From Halalkalibacter hemicellulosilyticusJCM 9152 (lineage in GTDB: Bacteria > Bacillota > Bacilli > Bacillales > Bacillaceae_D), in contig NZ_BAUU01000010.1 of assembly GCF_000513115.1 (NCBI RefSeq), forward strand, positions 62,001-126,000: a stretch of DNA of 64,000 bases. Direction: 5' to 3'. Both the position numbers and the translations under genes were made by a program. Position 1 is the stretch's first letter. Each line of letters begins with the position of its first letter. Below are positions 21,445 to 29,988 of the stretch, piece by piece. The notes below the pieces were generated by a model. That model worked only from the letters and a program-made list of their open reading frames with translations, had not been told where the DNA came from and searched no databases.

Positions 21445-21526
21445 TTTCAAGAAAACAAATGGAGTCTTTTATGAGAATGTAGGCTGACTCTTCTTAGATG
21501 TTGAATCAAGTAGGAAGTAGGCGGGT

Positions 21527-21652
21527 TAGTGGGAGCGACGGCTTCACTCGTTACACGCATTTTTGAAAGAACCCCACTTTCAAAAATGCTCAACACATTG
21601 TAACGGCTCAGCACGGCGCAATTAAGAAAAGACTGCTGCGCAGCTTTTCTTA
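21527..21652. repeat. Family A palindromic intergenic repeat, copy A1
   Basis: It carries agtgggagcgacggcttcac then tcgttac, a perfect 13-bp hairpin GCATTTTTGAAAG / CTTTCAAAAATGC (21557-21589) around aacccca, then gtaacggctcagcac and the 3' hairpin AAGAAAAGACTGCTGCGCAG followed by CTTTTCTTAG. On the minus strand the 3' part supplies the stop codon and a terminator for the gene ending at 21650. Confidence 0.8.
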
Positions 21653-21907
21653 GCCATCATGTGTTGGATGGGCTCCAGGGTCTTTTCGCGGATTGTTCTC
21701 GTGTAATGATTTATTTTCGTAATTAAAGGCGCTATAAGGACGTTGACCTTTCTTAAACGGGGTTGTCTTATTGGAAACAGGCTTTTCTTTATTGAAAGGT
21801 GATCCATATGGCCCTTCAGGTGTTTGTTCTGGTACGAGAAAATCTCTCATCGCTTCAACATTAGCGAAATCAGAGTAATCTTCCTTTTGTTTGTTCTCTT
21901 TCTCCAT
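21650..21907 (-). CDS. Small conserved Bacillaceae protein
   Basis: An 85-residue hydrophilic protein: SDFANVEAMRDFLVPEQTPE, then GPYGSP, GQRPYSAFNYENKSLHEN and the ending GAHPTHDG. Homologues in Bacillus are annotated only as cytosolic or hypothetical proteins; I recognise the pattern but no function. The ribosome site taaggaggtg is unusually strong and is embedded in a 13-bp hairpin (21912-21953). The stop codon TAA and the last glycine codon fall at the edge of repeat A1. Confidence 0.65.
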   Translation of the reverse strand: MEKENKQKEDYSDFANVEAMRDFLVPEQTPEGPYGSPFNKEKPVSNKTTPFKKGQRPYSAFNYENKSLHENNPRKDPGAHPTHDG

Positions 21908-21911
21908 TGCG

Positions 21912-21953
21912 AAAGCACCTCCTTATGGTTAGCGTACCCAAAGGAGGTGCTTT
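21912..21953 (-). promoter_or_regulatory. Hairpin masking the ribosome site of the 21650-21907 gene
   Basis: AAAGCACCTCCTT and AAGGAGGTGCTTT form a perfect 13-bp stem with a 16-base loop. In the minus-strand mRNA the 3' arm is the full Shine-Dalgarno sequence and ends four bases before the ATG, while the 5' arm is a perfect anti-Shine-Dalgarno. On the plus strand it is followed by TTTT and could instead be a terminator for antisense transcription. Confidence 0.6.
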
Positions 21954-22059
21954 TCAAAAGATCATGTTGAGTGAAATAAAGGAAAATGGATTCGTATAAA
22001 CAGATACTATAAGAGCTCTTTATTGTAAAAATAGTTTAACCAATGTAAGTGCGTGGGTG

Positions 22060-22150
22060 AATTCTCCGTAAGTTACACACAATTTCTGTAGAGCTCAACT
22101 TGACTGAGCACAACGCGTAGAAGAAAAGACCGCTACGCATGTTTTTCTTA
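22060..22150. repeat. Family A repeat, degenerate copy A4
   Basis: The 3' half is clear: cacaacgcgtagaagaaaag followed by accgctacgcatgtttttctta, with GCGTAG / CTACGC pairing. The inner hairpin has decayed. The final TTA is the stop codon of the minus-strand DUF3055 gene. Confidence 0.55.
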
Positions 22151-22414
22151 TACGACTTCGTATAGAAATAATTTAAGTTCTTCTGCTTCTTCATTGTTGA
22201 GGTTGAAGGCAGTTTCTATGTAATTAGGTTCGTCTAGGTCGTCTTGACCAATAATCGCAAAACGGTTGGATTGAATATCAAGAACAAGCTTCTTCCCATA
22301 GTAACGACTTGATTGAATAATGGCTAAATCAAAGCGGCTTGCTTCTCCCATAAAGCTAATAAAGCGGATGTTTGTTTCTTCGGTATCATCATAAAGAAAA
22401 AAACGTTCAGACAT
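22148..22414 (-). CDS. DUF3055 family protein
   Basis: An 88-residue cytosolic protein starting MSERFFLYDDTEETNIRFIS and containing RFDLAIIQSSRYYGKKLVLD and RFAIIGQDDLDEP, the signature of DUF3055 of Bacilli. No known function. Its stop codon TAA is the first triplet of the TAAGAAAAA end of repeat A4, which also supplies a hairpin for termination. Confidence 0.78.
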   Translation of the reverse strand: MSERFFLYDDTEETNIRFISFMGEASRFDLAIIQSSRYYGKKLVLDIQSNRFAIIGQDDLDEPNYIETAFNLNNEEAEELKLFLYEVV

Positions 22415-22529
22415 TTTATGCCCCCCAGTTTTGTCAGAGTTTCTTATTTACAATAGCTGAAAGTGTGCAAGTTTGCAATAAAGGCAAGAGAAGAATGACG
22501 GAAAAATAAAACGTAAGGAGTTCGAATGT

Positions 22530-22973
22530 ATGTATTTTGTTGATCGAAATCAAATTGAGGTAGCATTAACGTATATGGAAACATCAATTGAACATTTTGA
22601 GACATTAACGAATATAGAGGAGTCGTTTACGGATCAGCTTGCACTTGAACGAATCGCAATGGTTGTGATTGAATCGATCATTGATGTCGGTAATAGTATG
22701 ATTGATGGGTTTATTATGCGCGACCCAGGGAGCTACGAGGACATTGTTGATATTTTGGAGGATGAGAAAGTGATTGATCATAAACAAGCTAACGATTTGA
22801 AAAAAATTGTCAGCAAACGAAAAGCGCTTGTACAACAGTTTCAAAAAATCGATCATCAGTCTTTAAAGGAGCTGATGAATGAGCATAAAGATGCGCTGTT
22901 AAGCTTTCCTACTCAAGTAAGGCGTTACCTTGTTCAAGAGCTAGGCCCTGTATCTGCATTTATTCCCAAGTAA
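22530..22973 (+). CDS. yutE: YutE, DUF86 (HepT-like) protein
   Basis: A 147-residue all-helical protein of the HepT/DUF86 superfamily. HepT ribonuclease toxins have an R-x4-6-H-x-Y active site; the matching stretch here is SKRKALVQQFQKIDHQ, where the H-x-Y is not present, and no MntA-type nucleotidyltransferase gene lies beside it. It is therefore probably a housekeeping relative rather than a toxin. Ribosome site taaggag is nine bases upstream. Same position as B. subtilis yutE. Confidence 0.82.
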   Translation: MYFVDRNQIEVALTYMETSIEHFETLTNIEESFTDQLALERIAMVVIESIIDVGNSMIDGFIMRDPGSYEDIVDILEDEKVIDHKQANDLKKIVSKRKALVQQFQKIDHQSLKELMNEHKDALLSFPTQVRRYLVQELGPVSAFIPK

Positions 22974-23042
22974 GATCAATAGTCGAAGCTTCCCTTTTTG
23001 TGTTACAATTGCTAACAATAAAAAGGAAGGATGGTGAACGCT

Positions 23043-23675
23043 GTGAAAAAGGATACGTCGACTCGTCAATTAATCCTGTCCATTTTAAAACGGAACGAGG
23101 AGCAAACGATAGCCGACCTTGCCACCCAACTAGGTATTACTGAAATGGCTGTTCGCCGTCATATAAAAGAGCTAGAAAAAGAAGAGCTCATAGAATCTTG
23201 TTTGAAACGTCAAACAATGGGACGACCAACATATATCTATTCATTAACTGAAAAAGGAAAAGAGTCATTTCCGCGGAATTATAGCGACTTGTCAATTGGA
23301 ATATTAAAAGACATAGAACAGCTTAGTGGCAAGGAATTAGTAGATCAAGTATTTGAAAAAAGGCGAGATCGTCTTTTTTCAAATTATGCCTTAGAGATGG
23401 ATGGGAGCTTTAAGGAGCGCATCGAAGCGTTGGCTCGTATTCAAAGTGAAAATGGTTACATGGTTGAATATAAGGAAACAGAGGATGGCTCATTTGAATT
23501 CACTGAATATAATTGTCCTATTGCTCAAGTAGCTAAGGAATATCCGGTTGCATGTAAATGTGAGCATGAATTATTTAAGAAACTTTTACAGACAGATGAG
23601 GTTGAGCGTACGTCGTGTATTGCGAAGGAAGGTTCTACTTCATGTGTTTATAAAATTAAAGAACAGCGAAAATGA
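23043..23675 (+). CDS. Winged-helix regulator with cysteine-rich C-terminus (SufR-like)
   Basis: About 210 residues. The N-terminal winged helix (TIADLATQLGITEMAVRRHI, KELEKEELIES) binds DNA. The C-terminal region has five cysteines in the order C-x12-C-x-C-x18-C-x8-C (YNCPIAQV, CKCEHE, TSCIAKEG, TSCVYKIK), resembling the Fe-S ligand region of SufR-type repressors. The start is ambiguous: the ATG at 23031 abuts the ribosome site, so GTG 23043 is preferred (23034 possible). It lies directly upstream of yutF. A role as Fe-S or redox sensor is inference. Confidence 0.72.
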   Translation: MKKDTSTRQLILSILKRNEEQTIADLATQLGITEMAVRRHIKELEKEELIESCLKRQTMGRPTYIYSLTEKGKESFPRNYSDLSIGILKDIEQLSGKELVDQVFEKRRDRLFSNYALEMDGSFKERIEALARIQSENGYMVEYKETEDGSFEFTEYNCPIAQVAKEYPVACKCEHELFKKLLQTDEVERTSCIAKEGSTSCVYKIKEQRK

Positions 23676-23692
23676 GTGGAGAGGTTAATAAT

Positions 23693-24469
23693 ATGACAAA
23701 AGCATACAAAGGCTATTTAATTGACTTAGATGGAACGATGTATCGAGGTAGTGAAAAGATCCCGGAAGCCATTGAATTTGTGAAGGAACTAAAACAGCAA
23801 GAGATTCCTTATTTGTTTGTCACAAATAATTCGACTAAGCCTCCATCCGATGTTGCGAAGCACTTGCGCGAAATGGATGTGCCAGCTGATGAAAAGCATG
23901 TATTTACAACAAGTATGGCAACCGCAACATATATTAGTCAAATTAAAAACAAAGCAAAGGTTTGTATGGTTGGTGAAGAAGGGCTTAAATTAGCATTGCT
24001 TGAAGAAGGCCATGAACTAGTAGAAGAAGGAGCAGACATCGTTGTCATGGGGCTCGATCGACAGATTACGTATGAAAAGCTGGCAAAAGCAGCATTGAAT
24101 ATACGTGCTGGAGCAACGTTTATTGCGACCAACGGGGATGTAGCGTTACCGACAGAGAGAGGACTTGTACCAGGAGCTGGTTCACTAATATCGGTGTTGT
24201 CAGTTAGTACAGGAGTTACACCAACGTTTATTGGGAAGCCAGAAGCCGTCATTGTCGAGCAAGCGTTAGATGTCATGGGTTTAACGCATAAAGAGACCAT
24301 CATGGTGGGTGATAATTATCATACAGATATCTTAGCCGGTATTCGTACACAAATGGATACGTTGCTTGTTTATACAGGTGTTTCAACAAAAGAACAGGTT
24401 GCAACATATGACGAGTCGCCTACTTTTGAGATCGATTCATTATCTGAGTGGAATATCGTGAAATCATAA
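23693..24469 (+). CDS. yutF: HAD-superfamily phosphatase YutF
   Basis: A 258-residue HAD subfamily IIA phosphatase of the NagD/AraL type. Motif I is YLIDLDGTMYRG, motif II VTNNSTKPPSD, motif III around IGKPEAVIVEQAL, and motif IV MVGDNYHTDILAG. It dephosphorylates small phosphorylated metabolites; the physiological substrate is not settled. The start at 23693 (MTKAYKGYLIDLDG) follows gtggagagg. Overlaps the regulator gene region by none but is only 17 bases downstream, so they are likely co-transcribed. Confidence 0.92.
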   Translation: MTKAYKGYLIDLDGTMYRGSEKIPEAIEFVKELKQQEIPYLFVTNNSTKPPSDVAKHLREMDVPADEKHVFTTSMATATYISQIKNKAKVCMVGEEGLKLALLEEGHELVEEGADIVVMGLDRQITYEKLAKAALNIRAGATFIATNGDVALPTERGLVPGAGSLISVLSVSTGVTPTFIGKPEAVIVEQALDVMGLTHKETIMVGDNYHTDILAGIRTQMDTLLVYTGVSTKEQVATYDESPTFEIDSLSEWNIVKS

Positions 24470-24476
24470 CCTCATG

Positions 24477-24518
24477 AAAAGAACCGCGTGTCCTATTTTA
24501 GGATGTGCGGTTCTTTTG
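24477..24518. terminator. Bidirectional terminator between yutF and pgpA
   Basis: GAACCGC...TCCT pairs with AGGA...GCGGTTC, flanked by AAAA and TTTT. Confidence 0.85.
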
Positions 24519-24537
24519 TTTAGGATATCGCGCTTTT

Positions 24538-25035
24538 CTATTCGGTATTGGCTGCACTGTGTGCAAGCCTACTTGATGCTGCCGCTGCTATGGCTCCAAC
24601 AATATCATCTAAAAATGTATGACACTTCCCTGAGCTTTTATCATTTAAGTGTTCTAAAATACCTGGCTTTTGTTTATCAATATAACCATAGTTTGTAAAG
24701 CCTATAGAACCATACACATTAACGATTGATAGAGCAATGATTTCATCAACACCATATAGCCCCTCGTCTCTATCGATAATGTCTTGAAGTGGTTCTTCTA
24801 GCTTCTTTTGTTCGGCCAAAATATCAAGCTGAATACCGGTAAGAACGGCATTTTGTACTTCCCGTTTACGTAGAACTCGGTCTACATTCTCTTTACAGTC
24901 TGCCATTTTCAAGTCAGGATGGTATTTTGCTTGTAAGTAGTACACGAGTTCTGCGATATCATCTAATGTTACGCCTCGTGCATTAAGTAATTCCCGCGCC
25001 TTTTTCTCTACGACGTCCATTTGTCTGTTAGTCAT
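24538..25035 (-). CDS. pgpA: Phosphatidylglycerophosphatase A (YutG)
   Basis: A 165-residue member of the PgpA family. The conserved texts are YGVDEIIALSIVNVYGSIG, TNYGYIDKQKPG and the C-terminal TFLDDIVGAIAAAASSRL. PgpA dephosphorylates phosphatidylglycerophosphate. This Bacillus form lacks strongly hydrophobic helices and is called YutG. Start ATG at 25033-25035 follows aagaacgaggtg. Confidence 0.88.
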   Translation of the reverse strand: MTNRQMDVVEKKARELLNARGVTLDDIAELVYYLQAKYHPDLKMADCKENVDRVLRKREVQNAVLTGIQLDILAEQKKLEEPLQDIIDRDEGLYGVDEIIALSIVNVYGSIGFTNYGYIDKQKPGILEHLNDKSSGKCHTFLDDIVGAIAAAASSRLAHSAANTE

Positions 25036-25099
25036 TTGTACACCTCGTTCTTCTTGTAAGTTAAAAAGTAAAAAATTCTAGAAGTCAAAATCATGGGAG

Positions 25100-25212
25100 A
25101 CGAAAGCTTATTCGGTTAGAGCTTCGGCTTCATTCGTTACATGTTTGGATGAATAAAGCCTAATGTTGATGGTACGGCTGTACGCTAGTAAAGAAAAGAC
25201 ATATAGCAGCCA
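25100..25212. repeat. Family A repeat, degenerate copy A6
   Basis: Recognisable by gcttcggcttcattcgttac, then a decayed middle, ggtacggctgtacgc and agtaaagaaaagacatatag. The inner hairpin no longer pairs well. It lies between pgpA (minus) and yutH (plus). Confidence 0.5.
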
Positions 25213-25323
25213 TCATTGTTCATTGTGACAGAAGAAGTATGTTTAGTCTACTGTGCACATACACAATTTATTCACACTAGGCATAGACTGAAAAAAGGAA
25301 TGCCTAGAATAGGAGGGGTGTTG

Positions 25324-26358
25324 ATGTTTGAACGTACGATATATGATGCTTATGGAATTTATTGCGAGGGGCGATTCTCATTAAAAGGCTATGATGGATT
25401 TTATACGGGGAATCAATCGTACTTACTTTTTCCGAAAGAAGAATGTTTAATTAGTGAAAAAGAAATGCTCGATTTTACGAATTATGTTCGCTCACTTGGA
25501 GATTTTTCTGTTCTTGAGCCATTAATGACAAAGTACAATAAACGAATTGCGTTAGTAGAAGGACAAGAGGTTTATGTTAGTCCGTTGCCTAATGAACGCT
25601 CTTCCTCAGTCGTACGGATTCAATCAGAAAAGGAAAGAGGTGCCCACTTAGCTCAACTGCATCACTATGGAAAGAGACTCTCATATTCGAAAAACAATGA
25701 ATTTTTTGGCCAATGGCCTAAGCTTTGGGAGGCTAGGCTAGAGCAATTAGAAGGCTGGTATCAACAAATTCTTTATTCAGGCCCTCAATCAGAGGTCGAT
25801 GAGGCATTTTTATATACGTATCCTTATTTCATGGGTTTGACTGAAAATGCGATTCAGTACGCTGTTGATGCTACGCTTGATGATCCGAGTCGTGACCAGG
25901 AAACACCGACTATTGCTCATCGCCATTTCTCAGAACGAACATGGATGACGATTTCAGAAGATGGGACGATTGTGAAACGGCCAACGGAGTGGTTATATGA
26001 TCACCCTTGTCGCGATATAGCCGAATGGCTACGTGATCAACGACTTCGAAACGAAACATTCCCATGGGAAAAAGCAAATGAATTTTTGTCGGGATATGAG
26101 CATGTAGACTTATTATCAAGTTATTCAAGACGATTGTTGTATGCCCGCCTATTATTCCCGCTTCATTATTTTGAAGCAGTTGAATTATTTTATTCGGCTC
26201 AGGTGAAAGAGGAACGAATGCAAAGAGGACAACAGCTCATGCAAATGTTAATGAATGAGGGAAGTAACGAACAATTCTTAAAGGATTTTGCAGTCTACTT
26301 CTTACAATCAAGATCAGAGGCAGCGTTAACTATTCCTACGCTTGAATGGTTAGGTTAA
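25324..26358 (+). CDS. yutH: Spore coat-associated protein YutH
   Basis: A 344-residue protein of the CotS/YutH group, whose fold resembles small-molecule kinases. The start at 25324 follows ataggagggg; a longer in-frame ATG at 25216 has none. Visible family text includes YDAYGIYCEGRFSLKGYDGF and HLAQLHHYGKRL. The kinase-like catalytic residues are not evident, as usual for coat members. YutH is linked to the spore coat in B. subtilis; location upstream of hom is conserved. Confidence 0.82.
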   Translation: MFERTIYDAYGIYCEGRFSLKGYDGFYTGNQSYLLFPKEECLISEKEMLDFTNYVRSLGDFSVLEPLMTKYNKRIALVEGQEVYVSPLPNERSSSVVRIQSEKERGAHLAQLHHYGKRLSYSKNNEFFGQWPKLWEARLEQLEGWYQQILYSGPQSEVDEAFLYTYPYFMGLTENAIQYAVDATLDDPSRDQETPTIAHRHFSERTWMTISEDGTIVKRPTEWLYDHPCRDIAEWLRDQRLRNETFPWEKANEFLSGYEHVDLLSSYSRRLLYARLLFPLHYFEAVELFYSAQVKEERMQRGQQLMQMLMNEGSNEQFLKDFAVYFLQSRSEAALTIPTLEWLG

Positions 26359-26387
26359 AGGTCATGAGAAACAAATGATGTGATTTA

Positions 26388-26417
26388 GACCACTAAATAC
26401 TTTGGTGGTCCTTTTTG
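26388..26417 (+). terminator. Rho-independent terminator after yutH
   Basis: GACCACTAAA pairs with TTTGGTGGTC (one G-U), followed by CTTTTTG. Confidence 0.82.
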
Positions 26418-26563
26418 TTGTTTAGGAAAATTTATACGAATATCTTTCTTTCTAAATCCTCTTTTGAGGTGCTCGTTCGCTATTTATTTACTTGTCATAT
26501 CGAATCATTTAAAATAAAGAAAGCGCCTTCTCGAAATTTTTCTAATTTTATCGAATTTGTCTA

Positions 26564-26592
26564 TTGTAGTTCCGTAAAAAGAGGTCTATAAT
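26564..26592 (+). promoter_or_regulatory. Sigma-A promoter of hom-thrC-thrB
   Basis: TTGTAG at 26564-26569 and a perfect TATAAT at 26587-26592 are 17 bases apart, about 70 bases before hom. The rest of the 26418-26661 gap is AT-rich and shows no T-box or other leader structure. Confidence 0.65.
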
Positions 26593-26661
26593 GTCCTTTA
26601 TAGATAAACATTTGTGCATTTTAGGAATACAATATAGAGTGGCGAGAAGGAGTGTAACAGA

Positions 26662-27957
26662 ATGGCAGCAGAAGTGCGTGTTGGTTTAATTGGATTAGGT
26701 ACAGTAGGTTCAGGTGTGGTTTCGATTATTCAAAGGCACCAAGATGAGTTACGTCATCAAGTCGGTTGTCCTGTAACAGTGAAAAAAGTAGCTGTACGTA
26801 ATCTAAATAAACAAAGGCCTGTCCATATTGACTCAAATATGATGACGGATCAAATTGAAGATGTACTATTCGATCAAGAAATTGATGTTATTATAGAAGT
26901 AATGGGTGGAGTCGATACGACAAGAGAGCATGTGCTCAAGGCGCTGCAAAATGGAAAGCATGTTGTCACCGCTAACAAAGATTTAATGGCCGTACACGGT
27001 GCGGAACTATTACGTGTAGCTGCGGAGAATCATTGTGACCTATACTATGAAGCGAGTGTGGCAGGTGGTATTCCAATTATTCGTGGTTTGAGTGATGGGC
27101 TATCGGCTGATCGCATTAAGAAAATTATGGGTATTGTAAATGGAACGACAAATTACATTCTAACGAAAATGTCTCAGAATGGAAGCTCGTATGATGATGT
27201 ATTAAAAAAGGCTCAGGAGCTTGGGTTTGCTGAAAGTGACCCGACAGCAGACGTCGAAGGTCTTGATGCAGCAAGGAAAATGGCGATTTTAGCTACGCTT
27301 GGATTTTCGATGGATGTAAGTCTTGATGATGTTAGTGTAAAAGGAATTTCATCTGTTACAGAAGAAGACCTAGATTACTGTGATCAACTTGGGTATACTA
27401 TGAAGTTAATAGGTTTAGCGCAGCGTGATGATGGCCGTGTTGAAGTAAGTGTAGAACCGACTCTATTGCCGAAGCAGCATCCACTATCTTCAGTGCATAA
27501 TGAGTACAATGCGGTTTATGTATATGGTGAAGCGGTTGGTGAAACGATGTTTTATGGACCTGGAGCAGGATCATTGCCAACAGCAACTGCTGTTGTATCT
27601 GATTTAGTCTCCGTTATGAAGAACATGCGCTTAGGTGTTTGTGGCAATGCGATTCAAGAACCGTTGCATAAGCGAACGTTAAAGGAAGATAAGGAAATTG
27701 ACTCAAAGTATTTCTTACGCTTACGTGTGATTGATAAAGCGGGTACATTTCAAGCTGTTACGAGCTTATTTGCTAGTTATGATGTCAGCTTCGAGAAGCT
27801 GTTGCAATTACCAATTGAAGGTGAAGAAGTAGCTGAAGTGATTGTAATCACACACCATACAAACAAAGAAAATTATTTAAAGCTTTACAAAAAACTATCT
27901 GAGCTTGATGTCATTGAATCGATTGAAAGCTGCTATCGTGTTGAGGGAGGAAAATAA
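26662..27957 (+). CDS. hom: Homoserine dehydrogenase
   Basis: A 431-residue NAD(P)-dependent enzyme converting aspartate semialdehyde to homoserine. The nucleotide-binding motif is GLIGLGTVGSGVV, the catalytic region includes NGTTNYILTKM and GLDAARKMAILATL, and the C-terminal 80 residues form an ACT domain (LRVIDKAGTFQAVTSLFASY) for feedback inhibition. First gene of the threonine operon hom-thrC-thrB. Confidence 0.97.
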   Translation: MAAEVRVGLIGLGTVGSGVVSIIQRHQDELRHQVGCPVTVKKVAVRNLNKQRPVHIDSNMMTDQIEDVLFDQEIDVIIEVMGGVDTTREHVLKALQNGKHVVTANKDLMAVHGAELLRVAAENHCDLYYEASVAGGIPIIRGLSDGLSADRIKKIMGIVNGTTNYILTKMSQNGSSYDDVLKKAQELGFAESDPTADVEGLDAARKMAILATLGFSMDVSLDDVSVKGISSVTEEDLDYCDQLGYTMKLIGLAQRDDGRVEVSVEPTLLPKQHPLSSVHNEYNAVYVYGEAVGETMFYGPGAGSLPTATAVVSDLVSVMKNMRLGVCGNAIQEPLHKRTLKEDKEIDSKYFLRLRVIDKAGTFQAVTSLFASYDVSFEKLLQLPIEGEEVAEVIVITHHTNKENYLKLYKKLSELDVIESIESCYRVEGGK

Positions 27958-27960
27958 ATC

Positions 27961-29025
27961 ATGAGTCGTTGGAAGGGATTACTTCAAGAGTACAAAGATT
28001 TTTTACCAGTAAATGAAGAGACACCATTATTAACATTACAAGAGGGGAATACACCACTTGTACCACTTATCCACTTGTCGAAGGAGTGGGGGGTTGATGT
28101 GCATGTGAAATATGAAGGAGCAAACCCAACGGGATCGTTTAAAGACCGTGGAATGGTTATGGCGGTTGCCAAAGCAAAGGAAGAAGGCAGCGAAGCGATT
28201 ATTTGTGCGTCAACAGGGAATACATCAGCTGCAGCGGCTGCATATGGTGCAAGAGCTGGATTAAGATGTATCGTTGTTATTCCTGAAGGGAAGATTGCAT
28301 TAGGGAAGCTTGCTCAAGCTGTTATGTACGGAGCTGAAGTTCTTGAAATTCAAGGTAACTTTGATAATGCTCTTGATATTGTTCGTGAAATTAGTAAGAC
28401 AGAACCTATTACTCTTGTAAATTCAGTCAATCCATATCGGATTGAAGGACAAAAGACGGCAGCATTTGAAGTGTGTGATGTGTTAGGAAAAGCGCCGGAT
28501 GTATTAGCAATTCCAGTTGGGAACGCAGGCAACATTACTGCTTATTGGAAAGGGTTTAAGGAGTACGATGAGCAAAAAGGAACAGGCTTACCAGAAATGC
28601 GTGGATTCGAAGCGGAAGGTGCTGCTGCTATCGTTCGCAATGAAGTGATTGCAGAGCCAGAAACGGTTGCGACGGCAATTCGAATTGGAAATCCAGCAAG
28701 CTGGAATCAAGCAGTAGCAGCAGCAGAGGAGTCTAATGGTAAGATTGATTATGTAACAGATGAAGAAATTCTTGAGGCGTATCAGCTGTTAGCGCAGCGT
28801 GAAGGTGTATTTGCAGAGCCTGCGTCTTGCGCGTCAATTGCTGGTTTGATCAAACAAATTAAGTCAGGTGAAATTAAAAAAGGTTCAAGTGTAGTATGTG
28901 TCTTAACAGGGAATGGGTTAAAAGATCCGAATACGGCGATTGACACAGTTTCGGTTAAGCCAACATTATTACCGAATGATCGTGAAGCATTCCTTTCCCA
29001 TCTTAAGGGTGGTGTATCATCATGA
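27961..29025 (+). CDS. thrC: Threonine synthase
   Basis: A 354-residue PLP enzyme making threonine from phosphohomoserine. The PLP lysine is in [11 protein letters not shown], the phosphate-binding loop in [14 protein letters not shown] and the conserved serine region in [15 protein letters not shown]. Starts three bases after the hom stop and overlaps the thrB start (ATGA). Confidence 0.97.
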   Translation: MSRWKGLLQEYKDFLPVNEETPLLTLQEGNTPLVPLIHLSKEWGVDVHVKYEGANPTGSFKDRGMVMAVAKAKEEGSEAIICASTGNTSAAAAAYGARAGLRCIVVIPEGKIALGKLAQAVMYGAEVLEIQGNFDNALDIVREISKTEPITLVNSVNPYRIEGQKTAAFEVCDVLGKAPDVLAIPVGNAGNITAYWKGFKEYDEQKGTGLPEMRGFEAEGAAAIVRNEVIAEPETVATAIRIGNPASWNQAVAAAEESNGKIDYVTDEEILEAYQLLAQREGVFAEPASCASIAGLIKQIKSGEIKKGSSVVCVLTGNGLKDPNTAIDTVSVKPTLLPNDREAFLSHLKGGVSS

Positions 29026-29942
29026 GCCAAGAGCCTTTTATGATAAAGGTTCCGGGAAGCTCAGCGAACTTAGGACCGGGATTTGATTCGGTAGGACTTG
29101 CGGTTAATCGTTACTTAACACTAGAAGTTCAACGAGCGAATTCATGGTTGTTTACATCGTCCTCACCTGGACTTGAAGACGTTCCGAGTGGAGAAGATAA
29201 CTTAATTTGTGAAGTAGCCTTACATGTTGCAAAGGAATTAGGTGGGGTATTACCAACATGTAAAGTAAATATGATTAGTGATATTCCGTTAGCGCGTGGC
29301 TTAGGAAGTAGTGCAGCAGCGATTGTAGCTGGAGTTGAGCTAGCTAATCAGTTACTAGGAGAACCTTTAACGTTAGAGGAGAAGGTGCGTTACTCATCTT
29401 TGTGGGAGGGGCACCCAGATAATGTAGCAGCTTCTGTTTATGGGGGACTTGTTATTGGCACACATACTGAGGAAGCTACCGATGTCATTTATGGGGGGAT
29501 TCCTGAAGTAGATCTTGTTTTACTCGTTCCTTCAGAGGAATTGAAGACGAAGAAGGCACGAGGGGTTCTACCAACTGACCTCACCTATAAAAGCGCTGTA
29601 CGCGCGAGTAGTGTAGCGAACGTACTTATTGCTGCATTACTACAAGGAAATTGGCAACTTGCAGGAAAGATGATGACAGAAGATTTGTTTCACCACCCTT
29701 ATCGACTCGCACTCGTACCTCATATGGAGGAAGTCATACGAGTTGTTCAACAAGAAACGATTGCTTATGGAGTCGCATTGAGTGGCGCTGGTCCTACGAT
29801 GCTATGTTTAGCGCCGATGAATCGTGGAGAAGAGTTAAAAGAACAGCTTCAACGAACATTCCCATCATTAGAAGTGCAAGTGATGCAACCAGCAGTTGCT
29901 GGTATTGAAGTGCAACGGGAGTCCTTGCACGTCAGTGAATAA
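29022..29942 (+). CDS. thrB: Homoserine kinase
   Basis: A 306-residue GHMP-family kinase. The ATP loop is [16 protein letters not shown], with the N-terminal [15 protein letters not shown] and the C-terminal [15 protein letters not shown] motifs. It overlaps thrC by four bases and completes the threonine operon. Confidence 0.97.
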   Translation: MSQEPFMIKVPGSSANLGPGFDSVGLAVNRYLTLEVQRANSWLFTSSSPGLEDVPSGEDNLICEVALHVAKELGGVLPTCKVNMISDIPLARGLGSSAAAIVAGVELANQLLGEPLTLEEKVRYSSLWEGHPDNVAASVYGGLVIGTHTEEATDVIYGGIPEVDLVLLVPSEELKTKKARGVLPTDLTYKSAVRASSVANVLIAALLQGNWQLAGKMMTEDLFHHPYRLALVPHMEEVIRVVQQETIAYGVALSGAGPTMLCLAPMNRGEELKEQLQRTFPSLEVQVMQPAVAGIEVQRESLHVSE

Positions 29943-29952
29943 TGGATATGAA

Positions 29953-29988
29953 AGCGGGCATTCTATAGAAAAAAGGAGGATGCCCGCT
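29953..29988 (+). promoter_or_regulatory. Hairpin presenting the splA-like ribosome site in its loop
   Basis: AGCGGGCAT (29953-29961) and ATGCCCGCT (29980-29988) form a perfect 9-bp, GC-rich stem. The 18-base loop holds the Shine-Dalgarno aaaaggagg, and the 3' arm touches the ATG at 29989. No T-run follows. The structure lies between thrB and the splA-like gene, and may control translation of that gene. Confidence 0.6.

Noticed and set aside
22530-22973. Calling yutE part of a toxin-antitoxin pair
   Set aside because: No nucleotidyltransferase partner gene and no intact R-x4-6-H-x-Y motif.
26537-26556. CodY box upstream of hom
   Set aside because: The AT-rich tract has about five mismatches to the 15-base CodY motif.
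26418-26661. T-box or riboswitch leader for the threonine operon
   Set aside because: No T-box core, specifier loop or terminator/antiterminator pair is seen between the promoter and hom.
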